A DNA stretch of 64,000 nucleotides from CBDAPI01 sp964565865 (GTDB taxonomy: Bacteria; Acidobacteriota; UBA6911; RPQK01; CBDAPI01). The translations under genes and the position numbers were made by a program. The notes beneath the pieces were generated by a model that saw nothing but the letters and a program-made list of their open reading frames with translations, had not been told where the DNA came from and searched no databases. The stretch is from NCBI GenBank assembly GCA_964565865.1, contig CAZMGM010000007.1:18323-82322 (forward strand), written 5' to 3'. This document shows, piece after piece, positions 1 through 8,747 of this stretch (position 1 is the stretch's first letter; each line of letters starts with the position of its first letter).

Positions 1-1326
1 TCTTGGTGCTATTTTTCGTATTTGACGAGAGGTGAAAACCCGACGTCTCGTCAGATAGGAAGAGAGGACTCCGACCGGAGCGTCGAGCAGGTCGGCTAGC
101 TTCGCCTGCTTAGTGATGAAAGGCCAATACGCCCCGAGCAGATTTGCGCCCGGACGCCGAAGCGCGGTGAGCAACCGTCGCAGCCGAAGAAGTTGCGGAA
201 CCTCTGCAAAGGAGGAATACCCACCGAATAACTCATCACCACCGAGTCCCGAGAGAGCCACTTTAAGTCCCGCTTGACGCGCCGCGCGGGCAACAATGTA
301 GGTGTTGATGCCATCACCCGTGGGCTGATCCATCGCGTTCAATGCCCTGGGAAGTATTCGCAGCATCTCATCCGCTGTGACCGGAACCTCTGTATGATCC
401 GTCCCGGCCTTTCGGGCAATGGCGTCGGCATACGGGGCTTCCGAATGCTCGGAGTTCTCGGGAAACACAACGGTCAGGGTCTTAGCACGTAAGCCGGTCG
501 ACTTCGCTGCTGCGATGACTATCGCCGACGAGTCGATACCACCGGAAAGAAACAATCCAAGCGGCGCGTCGCTGACAAGATGCCGTCGCACGGCGGAGAA
601 AAAACTCTCTCGCAGAGCCGCTGGGGAAACATCGTCTTTTTCCTTTGGAGGCATCCAATAGGTATGTTGCTTTTCTCCTCCATTCGGTTCAAAAGTGATG
701 GAAGTTGCCGGCCTCAAGAGGGAGACCCCGGAAACAATTGTGCTCGATTCCGGAATCGAGCCGTATGACAGGTAACCGCATACCGCATCAGGATCGGCTT
801 GTCTCGCCACTAGTCCCGAGACAAGAAGGGCGCGAACCTCGGACGCAAATAGAAGCAGTTTCCCAACACGTGTGAAGTAAAGCGGTTTTTGTCCATAACG
901 ATCGCGCGCCAGTACCAACGTTTGCTCGCGCTGGTCCCACAGTGCCAGTGCAAACATCCCGTTCAGTCGGGGCAGCGTCTTCCCGAGACCATCCTGCGAT
1001 AGGAGGCGCATAACTACCTCCGTATCGCCGCTTGTTCGCAGTCTTTTACCTTGTGCGCAAAGATCCTCTCCTAGCTCCCGGTAGTTATAGCATTCGCCGT
1101 TGTACACAAACGCCCATCGTCCACTGTTGGATACCATCGGCTGAGCTGCGGCAACAGAGAGATCGAGGATTGCGAGGCGTCGGTGCCCGAGAACGCAGTC
1201 ACCCGTCGGCGATACGTAGATTCTCTCACCGTCTGGGCCACGATGCGCCATTGCGGCGATCATCCTCTCGACTGCTTTGAGGTTGTCCGATGCTCCTTTC
1301 CCGAGAATTCCAGCAATTCCACACAT
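1..1326 (-). CDS. asnB: Asparagine synthase (glutamine-hydrolysing) family amidotransferase, C-terminus cut by window edge
   Basis: 442 codons are open from an ATG at 1326 to the left edge, so the C-terminal part lies outside. Cys2 right after the start Met (MCGIAGILG) is the class II glutaminase nucleophile; HRGPDG (28-33), RRLAILDLS (49-57) and YNGE (75-78) complete the Ntn glutaminase domain. SGGIDSS (261-267) is the PP-loop of the synthetase domain, which transfers glutamine-derived ammonia to an adenylated carboxylate. The family makes asparagine, but copies inside polysaccharide loci often amidate sugar or amino-acid carboxylates. Here it heads a run of glycosyltransferases on the same strand, so an exopolysaccharide-linked role is plausible but not shown. 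Confidence 0.93.
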   Translation of the reverse strand, partial: MCGIAGILGKGASDNLKAVERMIAAMAHRGPDGERIYVSPTGDCVLGHRRLAILDLSVAAAQPMVSNSGRWAFVYNGECYNYRELGEDLCAQGKRLRTSGDTEVVMRLLSQDGLGKTLPRLNGMFALALWDQREQTLVLARDRYGQKPLYFTRVGKLLLFASEVRALLVSGLVARQADPDAVCGYLSYGSIPESSTIVSGVSLLRPATSITFEPNGGEKQHTYWMPPKEKDDVSPAALRESFFSAVRRHLVSDAPLGLFLSGGIDSSAIVIAAAKSTGLRAKTLTVVFPENSEHSEAPYADAIARKAGTDHTEVPVTADEMLRILPRALNAMDQPTGDGINTYIVARAARQAGLKVALSGLGGDELFGGYSSFAEVPQLLRLRRLLTALRRPGANLLGAYWPFITKQAKLADLLDAPVGVLSSYLTRRRVFTSRQIRKIAPR

Positions 1327-1389
1327 TATTCGCCAAGCCTTGGTGCTGCAGATCGGTTCGGCCAGTTCTCTTCATGGGTGATCCGCGTA

Positions 1390-2472
1390 TCAACCTGCAT
1401 CTACGAAACCCTGGAGCAATGGCAGGAAACGCCCTTGAAATGCGCTAAAACTGAAGTGTTCTCGCCAGCGTTCTTGGCCCTTTCGCCCCATCTCTAGTGC
1501 GCGCTTTGGGTTCTTCAAGAGATCGATCAACCGTTCTGTCAGTTCATCGGGATGATCCAGGTTCACGTTGTACCCTGTTTCTTCATCCAGGTTTATCTCC
1601 TGGCCTGCATCGTGAATCGATGCAATAACGGGCACACTGTGCCTCATTGACTCGATGTAGACCAAGCCAAACCCTTCTCCCCAGCTGGGCATGGCGAAAA
1701 CTGAGGCCTCTGCCCACAGTGCATCCATCTTATCTTCTGGGACAAACCCTCGGAACTGGATACGTGCCGCAGATGGAGACATGCTTGCCAACCGTTGGAT
1801 CGATTCCTCCCCTGGTCCGGATCCTGCAATGACCAATCGAGCATCGGGAACCTGAGACACCACCTTGGGCCAACATTCGATCAACTCCGCGTGTCCCTTG
1901 TATCCTTCTCTTTCGTTCATGCGGCCCAGGATCAAGACTGTGGGCGGACGATCCATTGGCTTCCTCGCCGCGGCTGGCTCGTTAGTTTCCGTACCCAGCC
2001 AACAGACCTTAGCACGCTCGAATCCTCCATGGGTAAGGTCGGCGCGCTCACGAGTATAGTTGGAAATGGAGAGCAGCGTGTTCGCTCGGCGCGCCCAGTC
2101 GATGCGGTGCGGCGCCGCATTCTCCCACACATCCACGCCACAAATCCAAACCATGAAGGGGCGCGTTAATAGCGGGATTCTGCAATGGGCGCGTGCCATG
2201 CCGAGAAAATCGTAAACGAAATGCGTACAACGAAGGGCCGCTCTATTGGCCTCGTACACAAACCGAACTCGGGAACCCTTCGCTGTTCGGGCGTTGACCC
2301 CAAACTCGTTAGAAGGCACCTCATCGCTTAGGGCCAGGCACGAAACATCCAGGCGGCCCGCCACCGCCTCTTCTCCCAACACTTTAGCAGTAAGCCGGGC
2401 CAACCGAGCAATCCCGCCTCTACCAGCGAAAAACGACTCGGCCCCCAAGAAAATCCTTGGTCCCATTTCCAT
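1390..2472 (-). CDS. Glycosyltransferase, GT4-like (GT-B fold)
   Basis: Transfers a sugar from a nucleotide donor during assembly of a lipid-linked surface glycan, presumably on the cytoplasmic face. The C-terminal half has the GT4 donor-binding signature: a VLILGRMNEREGYKGH strand-loop, VIAGSGPGEESI, and the PSWGEGFGLVYIESM loop whose Glu residues contact the nucleotide sugar. The open frame extends upstream to 2607, but that stretch does not resemble a GT N-terminus; I chose the ATG at 2472 (MEMGPRIFLGAESFF), where the first Rossmann strand begins, giving 361 residues. It lies between the asnB-like gene and the Wzy-like polymerase, all on the minus strand. Donor and acceptor cannot be read from sequence. 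Confidence 0.88.
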   Translation of the reverse strand: MEMGPRIFLGAESFFAGRGGIARLARLTAKVLGEEAVAGRLDVSCLALSDEVPSNEFGVNARTAKGSRVRFVYEANRAALRCTHFVYDFLGMARAHCRIPLLTRPFMVWICGVDVWENAAPHRIDWARRANTLLSISNYTRERADLTHGGFERAKVCWLGTETNEPAAARKPMDRPPTVLILGRMNEREGYKGHAELIECWPKVVSQVPDARLVIAGSGPGEESIQRLASMSPSAARIQFRGFVPEDKMDALWAEASVFAMPSWGEGFGLVYIESMRHSVPVIASIHDAGQEINLDEETGYNVNLDHPDELTERLIDLLKNPKRALEMGRKGQERWREHFSFSAFQGRFLPLLQGFVDAG

Positions 2473-2849
2473 TATGTCTACCCAGGAATCACCTCGGCGT
2501 GTTCTCCAAATTTGGAAAGCAGACTCCCAAGGTCCCCTGGCAGAAGCAGTTGCTGTCAGGGTTGTGATTTGTCCAGTTATGCTGCGGTTCGAACAACCCG
2601 GAGGCACCGCATGTCCTCCGGTCAGAGAAGGTGATTCGAAAAACTCTCACTTCCGGAGTATTTTCAGCTAGCATCACGCTGGATAGCTTTCGGGTGACTG
2701 GCTTTTTCATTAGATTAGGCAAGCCGCTGCTGAAGGACTACGAGTACCGATCCAAACCCTGGGTAAGGTGACCGAATCTGCCGGCGCCACTATCCAGCGC
2801 ACCATAGATTGGTGCCCGGTAGTGCCTAGGTCAAAGCAGCGCAAGCCGG

Positions 2850-4445
2850 TTACTCATGAGAAATCCCTCTCTTTAACCCGCGAACTGCTGTTGAACTCAA
2901 CACACGTCGGCGTTTTCTTGCCATTAGCAACGACAGGGGATAGAGACCAACGAAAATGAAGATGTAATCAACGAGATTTCCGTCAAAAGATGCCTCAAAC
3001 CAGCGCACGCCTTTTACGAACAAACTAAGGCACACCAGTGTCGAAATGGGATTTATGTTGATCGAAGGGGAGAACACCTTCCAGGCGAAGAAAAACGCCA
3101 TTCCGTTGAGAAACATCCCAATCACCAAGGAGGGGTATCCCCAAGCCCAGTACAAACATCCTGCCATTGAAAACCCCGTCGATGTCTTGGCGGCTTCCCA
3201 CGAGTGGGCCTGCCCAAGGAGGACGGCGAGATCTCGGCCGCGGGATACCTGGGGCTTGTCCGGCCATAAGACTCGCGGTATGAGTTCTGCCGGAACCGTC
3301 TTGATAAACTTACCGTCACTCGTGCCGTAATATTGCACATACGAATAGCCCCAAGCGCTAGCTGAGACAAGATTGTTGCGGTCCAAAACTTTCCAAATCC
3401 CGCCCTTCGGAAACACCTGGGTGTCAGTGAATTCCTGCGTGCCGGGAATGGAGGCTCTGATGGCCGCTAAGACAAACGGGACCACCACAGGGCTTTGGTC
3501 CATCTTTTGTCCAGCTCGATTCCAAAACGCTTGCCTACGTAATTCTGAGTAAGTAAACAGCACTGAGACGGAGAAGATAAACACTAGACCAATCGCAAAC
3601 AAGCGACTGTAATTGAACCGGCCCTTGACTGGCCCTTTGCTCTTGTGAATACCGGTACCGAAGTATATGAACCAGGGCAAAACGCATACTATGACGCTCT
3701 GTTTCAGGTAGGAAGCGAACGCTATGCTCAATTCCAAAAGAAAAACAGCGACCAAAATCAGGGCGACTTGTATCCTCCTTTCTGACGGGACCTTTTTCAT
3801 GGCGTAGAGCAGGCATAACATCGCCGCCGAGGCCCCATAGTTAATGACAAAAGAGTAAGCTTGCCCAATGTTTTGCAAAGGGATATTGTTCCAAATAGCC
3901 ACCCAGAAACCATATGTGACTACGAGGAGGATAATGGCATTTTTTACCATCAACCTCGGATCCGTTCGTGGATTAAGGAATTGCAGAGGTTTTAGTGGAG
4001 AAGAGAATTTTCTGAGGAGGTAATAGCCGCTGACAAAGAACCAATCACCCAAGAGGTTAATGAAGTGCCCCGGAACAAAGTATGAAGAACTGTCGTGGCC
4101 AGCAAAAAGCATTTCGTCGTGGTAGCCCCAGGTCACCCCGGCCGCTAAATAAATCGGGACGACTCCAAGGCGGATCCAGCTGAGAAATAGATACAGCAGA
4201 AACGGTGAAAGGCTAAAGCGGTCACGAAAGTATTCGCTAACCAGCAACAAGGAATAGACAACAAGAGAAAATAAGCCGCTCAGGAAGAGCGTTTCCGGAT
4301 TGACGGGATAGAAGAAAAACGACAATGCAAATATATGGATGGCCTGAAGGAACAGGGGTCGTTGAGGGAGCCGTTTCTTGCTCAAGGGTCCCATCGGAGC
4401 CCGACTCTGGGCGGCTGACGATGCGTGACCTAATCTATTACCCAA
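2850..4445 (-). CDS. Wzy-like polysaccharide repeat-unit polymerase, integral membrane
   Basis: Up to 531 residues with about ten to twelve hydrophobic segments spread over the whole length and a long extracytoplasmic loop near residues 325-420. The loop contains an IPRVLWPDKP stretch, typical of Wzy/EpsG-type polymerases in exopolysaccharide loci, followed by an aromatic-rich membrane segment. It would join lipid-linked oligosaccharide repeat units at the periplasmic face. The start overlaps the upstream glycosyltransferase by 8 bases; a second ATG at 4394 (MGPLSKKRL) is equally possible and removes 17 polar residues. Polymerase is preferred over O-antigen ligase because of the PR..WPDKP loop and the locus, but the families overlap. 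Confidence 0.75.
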   Translation of the reverse strand: MGNRLGHASSAAQSRAPMGPLSKKRLPQRPLFLQAIHIFALSFFFYPVNPETLFLSGLFSLVVYSLLLVSEYFRDRFSLSPFLLYLFLSWIRLGVVPIYLAAGVTWGYHDEMLFAGHDSSSYFVPGHFINLLGDWFFVSGYYLLRKFSSPLKPLQFLNPRTDPRLMVKNAIILLVVTYGFWVAIWNNIPLQNIGQAYSFVINYGASAAMLCLLYAMKKVPSERRIQVALILVAVFLLELSIAFASYLKQSVIVCVLPWFIYFGTGIHKSKGPVKGRFNYSRLFAIGLVFIFSVSVLFTYSELRRQAFWNRAGQKMDQSPVVVPFVLAAIRASIPGTQEFTDTQVFPKGGIWKVLDRNNLVSASAWGYSYVQYYGTSDGKFIKTVPAELIPRVLWPDKPQVSRGRDLAVLLGQAHSWEAAKTSTGFSMAGCLYWAWGYPSLVIGMFLNGMAFFFAWKVFSPSININPISTLVCLSLFVKGVRWFEASFDGNLVDYIFIFVGLYPLSLLMARKRRRVLSSTAVRGLKRGISHE

Positions 4446-5481
4446 GTCTCTTCAACTCCTTCAGCACCGCTGCGAGTCGCTCGGCGTTGGAATATCCACC
4501 GGTGAGACAGCGTTGTCTTCCGGCAACCGCAATTCGTTCTCGTTCGTCCGAATGAGCCAGGTAGTAACGTACCTTCTCAAGCAACTCTCCTCTTGAGCTG
4601 AAGAACTCCGCTTCCCTTCCTTCCTCAAACATTTCCAAGTGCTCCTTAGTTCGCTCCGCTAGCATGAAGGCACCACACGCCGGAATCTCGACGCTGCGAG
4701 TTGTCTGCAGGTCCCGGTTCAATTTCCTCAAAAAACAGAGATTGATACTGGTTGAGCAGATCGCCTTGCGGTATTCCTCGCCGAGTAGATCTCCACAAGT
4801 AATCTCCAGCAAGGGGTGAGCACCAACAACGGTTTCCCAGAACGATCCGCGAATTCGCAGAGCTACTCCATTCTGAGCCAGACTAAGCATTTGGCGATAC
4901 CTGTCCGTTTCAAAGCCCCCGATGAAACCGACGGCCGCACCCAACTCTTCCTTCTCACGCATCGACGCTTGATAGGGTCTGTGTGTGTTCGAATCGTAGC
5001 CGTTCCCTACGAGCATTGTTCTGCGCCATCCTTCCGATTTCAGTTCCGAGACTTGGAACGACTTTGTTGTGCAATACAAGTCCACTCCAGGCACAAGCTT
5101 CCGGTAGTAGCGAGATTGATTATGAGGGTTGGCCATGTCGTCCACTGTGTAAAAAACGCACCGACATTGAGCTTGTTTGGCCCTAAAACGAAATAAGGTT
5201 CGAGGCCGCAAGCTAAGTGTTTTCTCAAGCCATAGAACGTGAAACGTTCGCTCTGCAGATTTTTCTTGGATAGCCCGGTTCATCTTGCAGACGTCCGATG
5301 GAAACCCGCACTTTCCGAGCACTCGGGACAGAATGCCATGACGTTTTCCATCCGCTCGCACTGGTGGGAGGTAGTTGATTGGCGTCACCTCATGGCCCAA
5401 CTCCTTCAAGGCGTTCATACGCTGAACGGACGTCCGTCCCTCCTCAATTTCCCCCACGAATAAAATCCTCATTTTCCTCAT
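4438..5481 (-). CDS. Glycosyltransferase of the CgeB-like (Glyco_trans_1_2) group
   Basis: 347 residues of GT-B architecture. It starts with a Rossmann strand (MRILFVGEIEEGRT) and ends with the CgeB-type C-terminal block: SINLCFLRK (about 250), RSVEIPACGAFMLAER (about 265-280), a helix ending HLEMFEEGREAEFF, and a final stretch of the form RYYLAHSDERERIAVAGRQR. This group transfers sugars in spore-coat, flagellin and surface-polysaccharide pathways. ATGs at 5481 and 5472 are both possible; the second has GAGGAAA just upstream as ribosome binding site. It overlaps the Wzy-like gene by 8 bases, suggesting one transcription unit. Substrates are unknown. Confidence 0.82.
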   Translation of the reverse strand: MRKMRILFVGEIEEGRTSVQRMNALKELGHEVTPINYLPPVRADGKRHGILSRVLGKCGFPSDVCKMNRAIQEKSAERTFHVLWLEKTLSLRPRTLFRFRAKQAQCRCVFYTVDDMANPHNQSRYYRKLVPGVDLYCTTKSFQVSELKSEGWRRTMLVGNGYDSNTHRPYQASMREKEELGAAVGFIGGFETDRYRQMLSLAQNGVALRIRGSFWETVVGAHPLLEITCGDLLGEEYRKAICSTSINLCFLRKLNRDLQTTRSVEIPACGAFMLAERTKEHLEMFEEGREAEFFSSRGELLEKVRYYLAHSDERERIAVAGRQRCLTGGYSNAERLAAVLKELKRLG

Positions 5482-5849
5482 CCTTCGCTAGTCTCGCCAG
5501 GCCTGTACAGTGAGGGCTTCGCCTTTCAATGTTATCCTCGAGAACAATATGTATAGCGGAGATAGAACCGGGAAAAGAAGGGAAGGCAAGGTTCTCCTAC
5601 ACCCCTCTCGCACATCAAAACGTTCAAAGTTGCACCGAGTATTTTCATAACACCATACAGCCTGATTCTTGCAACGCAAAATCTCGCTGTCTTAAGTATC
5701 GAAGTTATCGATTGGGGGTGTGGAGAAGCAAATACCTGGGGCTGTCTCGAGCGGCGAAGTGGCTCAAGCAGACCCACACGCTTCACAACAGGGCCACGCA
5801 ATTGCTCCTTTTGTGGCCCACATTAAAGCGGGGCTTACAATCTAGCACT
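5482..5849. other. Intergenic, no gene recognised
   Basis: 368 bases between two minus-strand glycosyltransferases. The short open frames on both strands have no recognisable motif or good ribosome binding site. I see no terminator hairpin with a T-run. Confidence 0.6.
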
Positions 5850-7031
5850 TCATTCCGCTAGCAGCGTTTCTGTCTGCGCGGATTCACCTGGGGCAATTAC
5901 CTTAAGCCCCTCAATTAAAGACTGCTCTGTAGATTCATAGCTGAAGTTTGCGATAAGCGCCCGAGCATTCTGCCCGATTGAGCGGCAAAGCTCACGGTCT
6001 TGGCTTATCAAGATCAAGTGATTTGCCAGCGATTCAGGATCCCCGGTCTTAAAGACAAAACCGGTGTTTCCTGGAACCACTAGGTCTTCGTGTGAACCCA
6101 CGGCATCCGCAACCACCACCGGGAGTCCGCAAGCCATTGCCTCATTCACAGAGACTCCCCAAGGCTCTCGTAAAGGAGGATGAACAAACAAATCTGCGAT
6201 CGCGTAGAACAACGGCAAGTGGCTGTAGCGAACGTATCCTTGCAGATGCACGTTAGCTATGCCCTTATCCTTTATGGTCGCCTCGATTTTCTTTCTCATT
6301 GGACCATCGCCAACAAGAACTAGATGGACCGAGGCGCACGATTGGACTAGTTTCGCAAATCCTAATAAAAGCGTGAGCGGGTCCTCGCGCGGGATCAGCT
6401 TCAATACACCTAGCACCACAAACGATCCCGGCGGAATACCGATCGCACGACGAAGCCGGTCGCGCCGTGACCGGTAGCGGCGACTGCGGCTGTCTAGGTA
6501 GTTGTTGTCGACTGTGTATGGGAAGCTGAACTGGCGATCCTCAGCAAGCCCGTAGTAAACGAGATATTGACGGGCGCGAAAACCCGTGGGATGGCCCGTT
6601 TGGTAGAGTCTCAAGACCGTGGGCATTACACATCTTTTGATAAACGATTTGATTCCGCCGCGGGCAGTTTCCAGCGTTGTGTCTGACCGCAAGCCCACCG
6701 GAACTCCAGCCAATCGCGCATACAAGGCCACGGCCAAATGATATAGGGGAGAGTATCCTGAGATTATGATTAGGTTGTGGCGAGCGCTTATGATGTTCCG
6801 AGCAAACCGAATGGCGTTGATGACGCCGCGTTGTCTGGTGAGAGATCGGTATCTCTTAGGTGTTCCCCAGTTCGGCCTAAGCCCGATCTCGGGATCAAAG
6901 GGCGTACCTCTAATGGGCCTTGTATAGTACACCCTAAGCTCGACTTCCTTGTGTTTGTAAATCCGGGAATAGAGGGGAGCGTCGAACTGGGTCGCATGCG
7001 TTTGCACGATGCCCAGACTATACCGTTTCAT
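5850..7031 (-). CDS. Glycosyltransferase, GT4 family
   Basis: 393 residues from the ATG at 7031 (MKRYSLGIVQTHATQFDAPLY). The frame extends to a GTG at 7082, but the extra 17 residues precede the first Rossmann strand. The GT4 C-terminal domain is clear: VVLGVLKLIPREDPLTLL, LVLVGDGPMRKKIE, VHLQGYV, then LFVHPPLREPWGVSVNEAMACGLPVVVAD with the E-x7-E-type donor-binding loop. It would add a sugar to a lipid-linked intermediate on the inner face of the membrane. The N-terminal acceptor domain is basic and hydrophobic, as expected for a membrane-associated GT. It is separated from the neighbouring genes by several hundred non-coding bases on each side. Confidence 0.88.
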   Translation of the reverse strand: MKRYSLGIVQTHATQFDAPLYSRIYKHKEVELRVYYTRPIRGTPFDPEIGLRPNWGTPKRYRSLTRQRGVINAIRFARNIISARHNLIIISGYSPLYHLAVALYARLAGVPVGLRSDTTLETARGGIKSFIKRCVMPTVLRLYQTGHPTGFRARQYLVYYGLAEDRQFSFPYTVDNNYLDSRSRRYRSRRDRLRRAIGIPPGSFVVLGVLKLIPREDPLTLLLGFAKLVQSCASVHLVLVGDGPMRKKIEATIKDKGIANVHLQGYVRYSHLPLFYAIADLFVHPPLREPWGVSVNEAMACGLPVVVADAVGSHEDLVVPGNTGFVFKTGDPESLANHLILISQDRELCRSIGQNARALIANFSYESTEQSLIEGLKVIAPGESAQTETLLAE

Positions 7032-7531
7032 CTTTCTTGTGATGGCCTTGATTGTGGATTGAGATTGCCCGATCCCAAGCACAAGAGATAAGGGAAGACA
7101 ACAGGCAAATATGACAATGTACGCCCTAAATCCACCGATGAGGTCTCGATACTGAGGTTTCGACCGGAGAACCGCCCAACTCGTGTCAGAACCCGTGCGG
7201 CGCAGACTCTGGACTACGAGCCCCCCGACCGCCGGAAGCGATGAAGCCCTTTTAGGGCGGCAACTGTACCATCAAGGAGATGTTCTGGTCGAGGTTCGCA
7301 ATGAGTTTGGTGTCTCTATCACAGCCGCAATCGCGGTTGCCACTCGGTAACTGGTTTTCGGTCTCATTGGTGATGTCACCGGTTCAGCTTAGCCGTGCGC
7401 TTTGCGGCTGAGCCTCAGCGCCACCCAGGTAATAGGGACCGTCGAAGAGCTCATAGCGACGGCCCAGGTAAAGAAGCGTAATCAGCTTGCAGTCCGGTTC
7501 GAGTGCTTATTCCTTGCCCCCGGGGAGGATT
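7032..7531. other. Intergenic, no gene recognised
   Basis: 500 bases. A minus-strand stretch around 7385-7500 is open for about 40 codons (containing LLYLGRRYELFDGPYYLGG) between stops, with no start, and could be a decayed coding remnant. Nothing is assignable. Confidence 0.5.
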
Positions 7532-8728
7532 TCAGACACCGCATTCCCGGTCGATGCTCCCTGCAGACATAGCCCTTTCGTATGCGATCAGCTTCGTGTC
7601 GAGATCCTCACACACCGGTTGCCAACGTCCTCGCCGCCCACTAAGGCGGTTCAATAGAAAAATGTGCATTGATCGTGCTTTTCGTAAAAATGGTTCGATG
7701 GGTGTCCAGTAACAGGCTGGCATTCTGAGTCGACCATCGGGACCTCGCCAATCTTTATACCAGGCCTCAGCATTTTGGAACGACGTGCGAAGCTCCTCTG
7801 CAGAGCGCCACTGATCGCCACCCGTGAGTCGTTGGATCAGCCCCTTCACTTGCGCCTGGTCGGTGACGATCGATCCCAGGGCGTCCAACAACGGCCAATA
7901 ATGCGACCGTGGGGTCACCCAATGCTCTAGTGAGTTGTTTGCCGGAATCCAGAGCATGTCCGGGAAATTCCGGAGCATGTGGATTGCACATCCCGCTAAG
8001 CTCGACAACCAGACCTGCGTACCATGATCTATCGTGATTGCGTAATGGCGCCGGCGACATAGCCAGAAGAAACGGTGCAGGAATAGCGGGTCATGGCGAT
8101 GACCCGCCGTGACAACACCGAATCCATGGGCCTGAAAAGTCGAGACCAATTTTTCGGCGACGTCATTTGGATGGAGACAGATATCGACGGGATGATACTC
8201 TTCCGGCAATTCCTGAAGACGCTGCGAAACATACCCAACCGGGATGCGTGGCCACGGCTGACCACTAGTGTGGGGCATAAAAAACACGCTTCCTTCCCGT
8301 TTCAACCCGGTAGCTTCTGTTTCATAATGCCGGACGACATAGTGGAACGGGTGAGGGGCTATGAGGATACGCTTTCTACCGCCCAGTACGCGCTCAAGAT
8401 GAACCCTGTCAGGCTCATTGTGGACGAAAATGGCGGGTACTGAGCGAAAGCCGGCCTCGCTGGTATGGTACCAGCGGTCTGCCTTTCCAATCATCAGGGC
8501 ATGGATGGTGTTGATGTTCGGTCTATAGTCAGCCGGCAGTCCAGCAGCCTCCACATAGATGTCCATCAGCCCGTAGCCAGTGTCCGATCGCCAATCCCTG
8601 GTCAGCGGTGGGCAGCTCGAAAGGTAGAGGACATCAGCCCAGTCATCGCGGCATGCCTCCAAGGTCATCGTCGTCCGCAGAATACCACGTGGACGAGTTG
8701 CCTTATTTCTCTGAATTACACCCACCAT
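7532..8728 (-). CDS. Unrecognised 398-residue protein of the polysaccharide locus, possibly a GT-B-like transferase
   Basis: I do not recognise this family. It is soluble, with alternating hydrophobic strands and helices. Features include FVHNEPDRVHLERVLGGRKRILIAPHPFHYVV near 100-132, FFMPHTSG near 150, DICLHPNDV near 182, VVTAGHRHDPLFLHRF near 205 and YAITIDHGTQVWLSSLAGC near 230-248. Paired HP/GH motifs and a late (S/T)xxG segment recall capsule glycosyl- or glycerophosphotransferases and polysialyltransferase-like GT-B enzymes, but this is only a fold-level impression. It sits 19 bases downstream of the ABC flippase gene and is probably cotranscribed with the nonulosonate operon, so transfer of that sugar is a tempting but unproven role. 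A second ATG is at 8668. Confidence 0.7.
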   Translation of the reverse strand: MVGVIQRNKATRPRGILRTTMTLEACRDDWADVLYLSSCPPLTRDWRSDTGYGLMDIYVEAAGLPADYRPNINTIHALMIGKADRWYHTSEAGFRSVPAIFVHNEPDRVHLERVLGGRKRILIAPHPFHYVVRHYETEATGLKREGSVFFMPHTSGQPWPRIPVGYVSQRLQELPEEYHPVDICLHPNDVAEKLVSTFQAHGFGVVTAGHRHDPLFLHRFFWLCRRRHYAITIDHGTQVWLSSLAGCAIHMLRNFPDMLWIPANNSLEHWVTPRSHYWPLLDALGSIVTDQAQVKGLIQRLTGGDQWRSAEELRTSFQNAEAWYKDWRGPDGRLRMPACYWTPIEPFLRKARSMHIFLLNRLSGRRGRWQPVCEDLDTKLIAYERAMSAGSIDRECGV

Positions 8729-8747
8729 AAACCCTGCTTTTGCGTCA

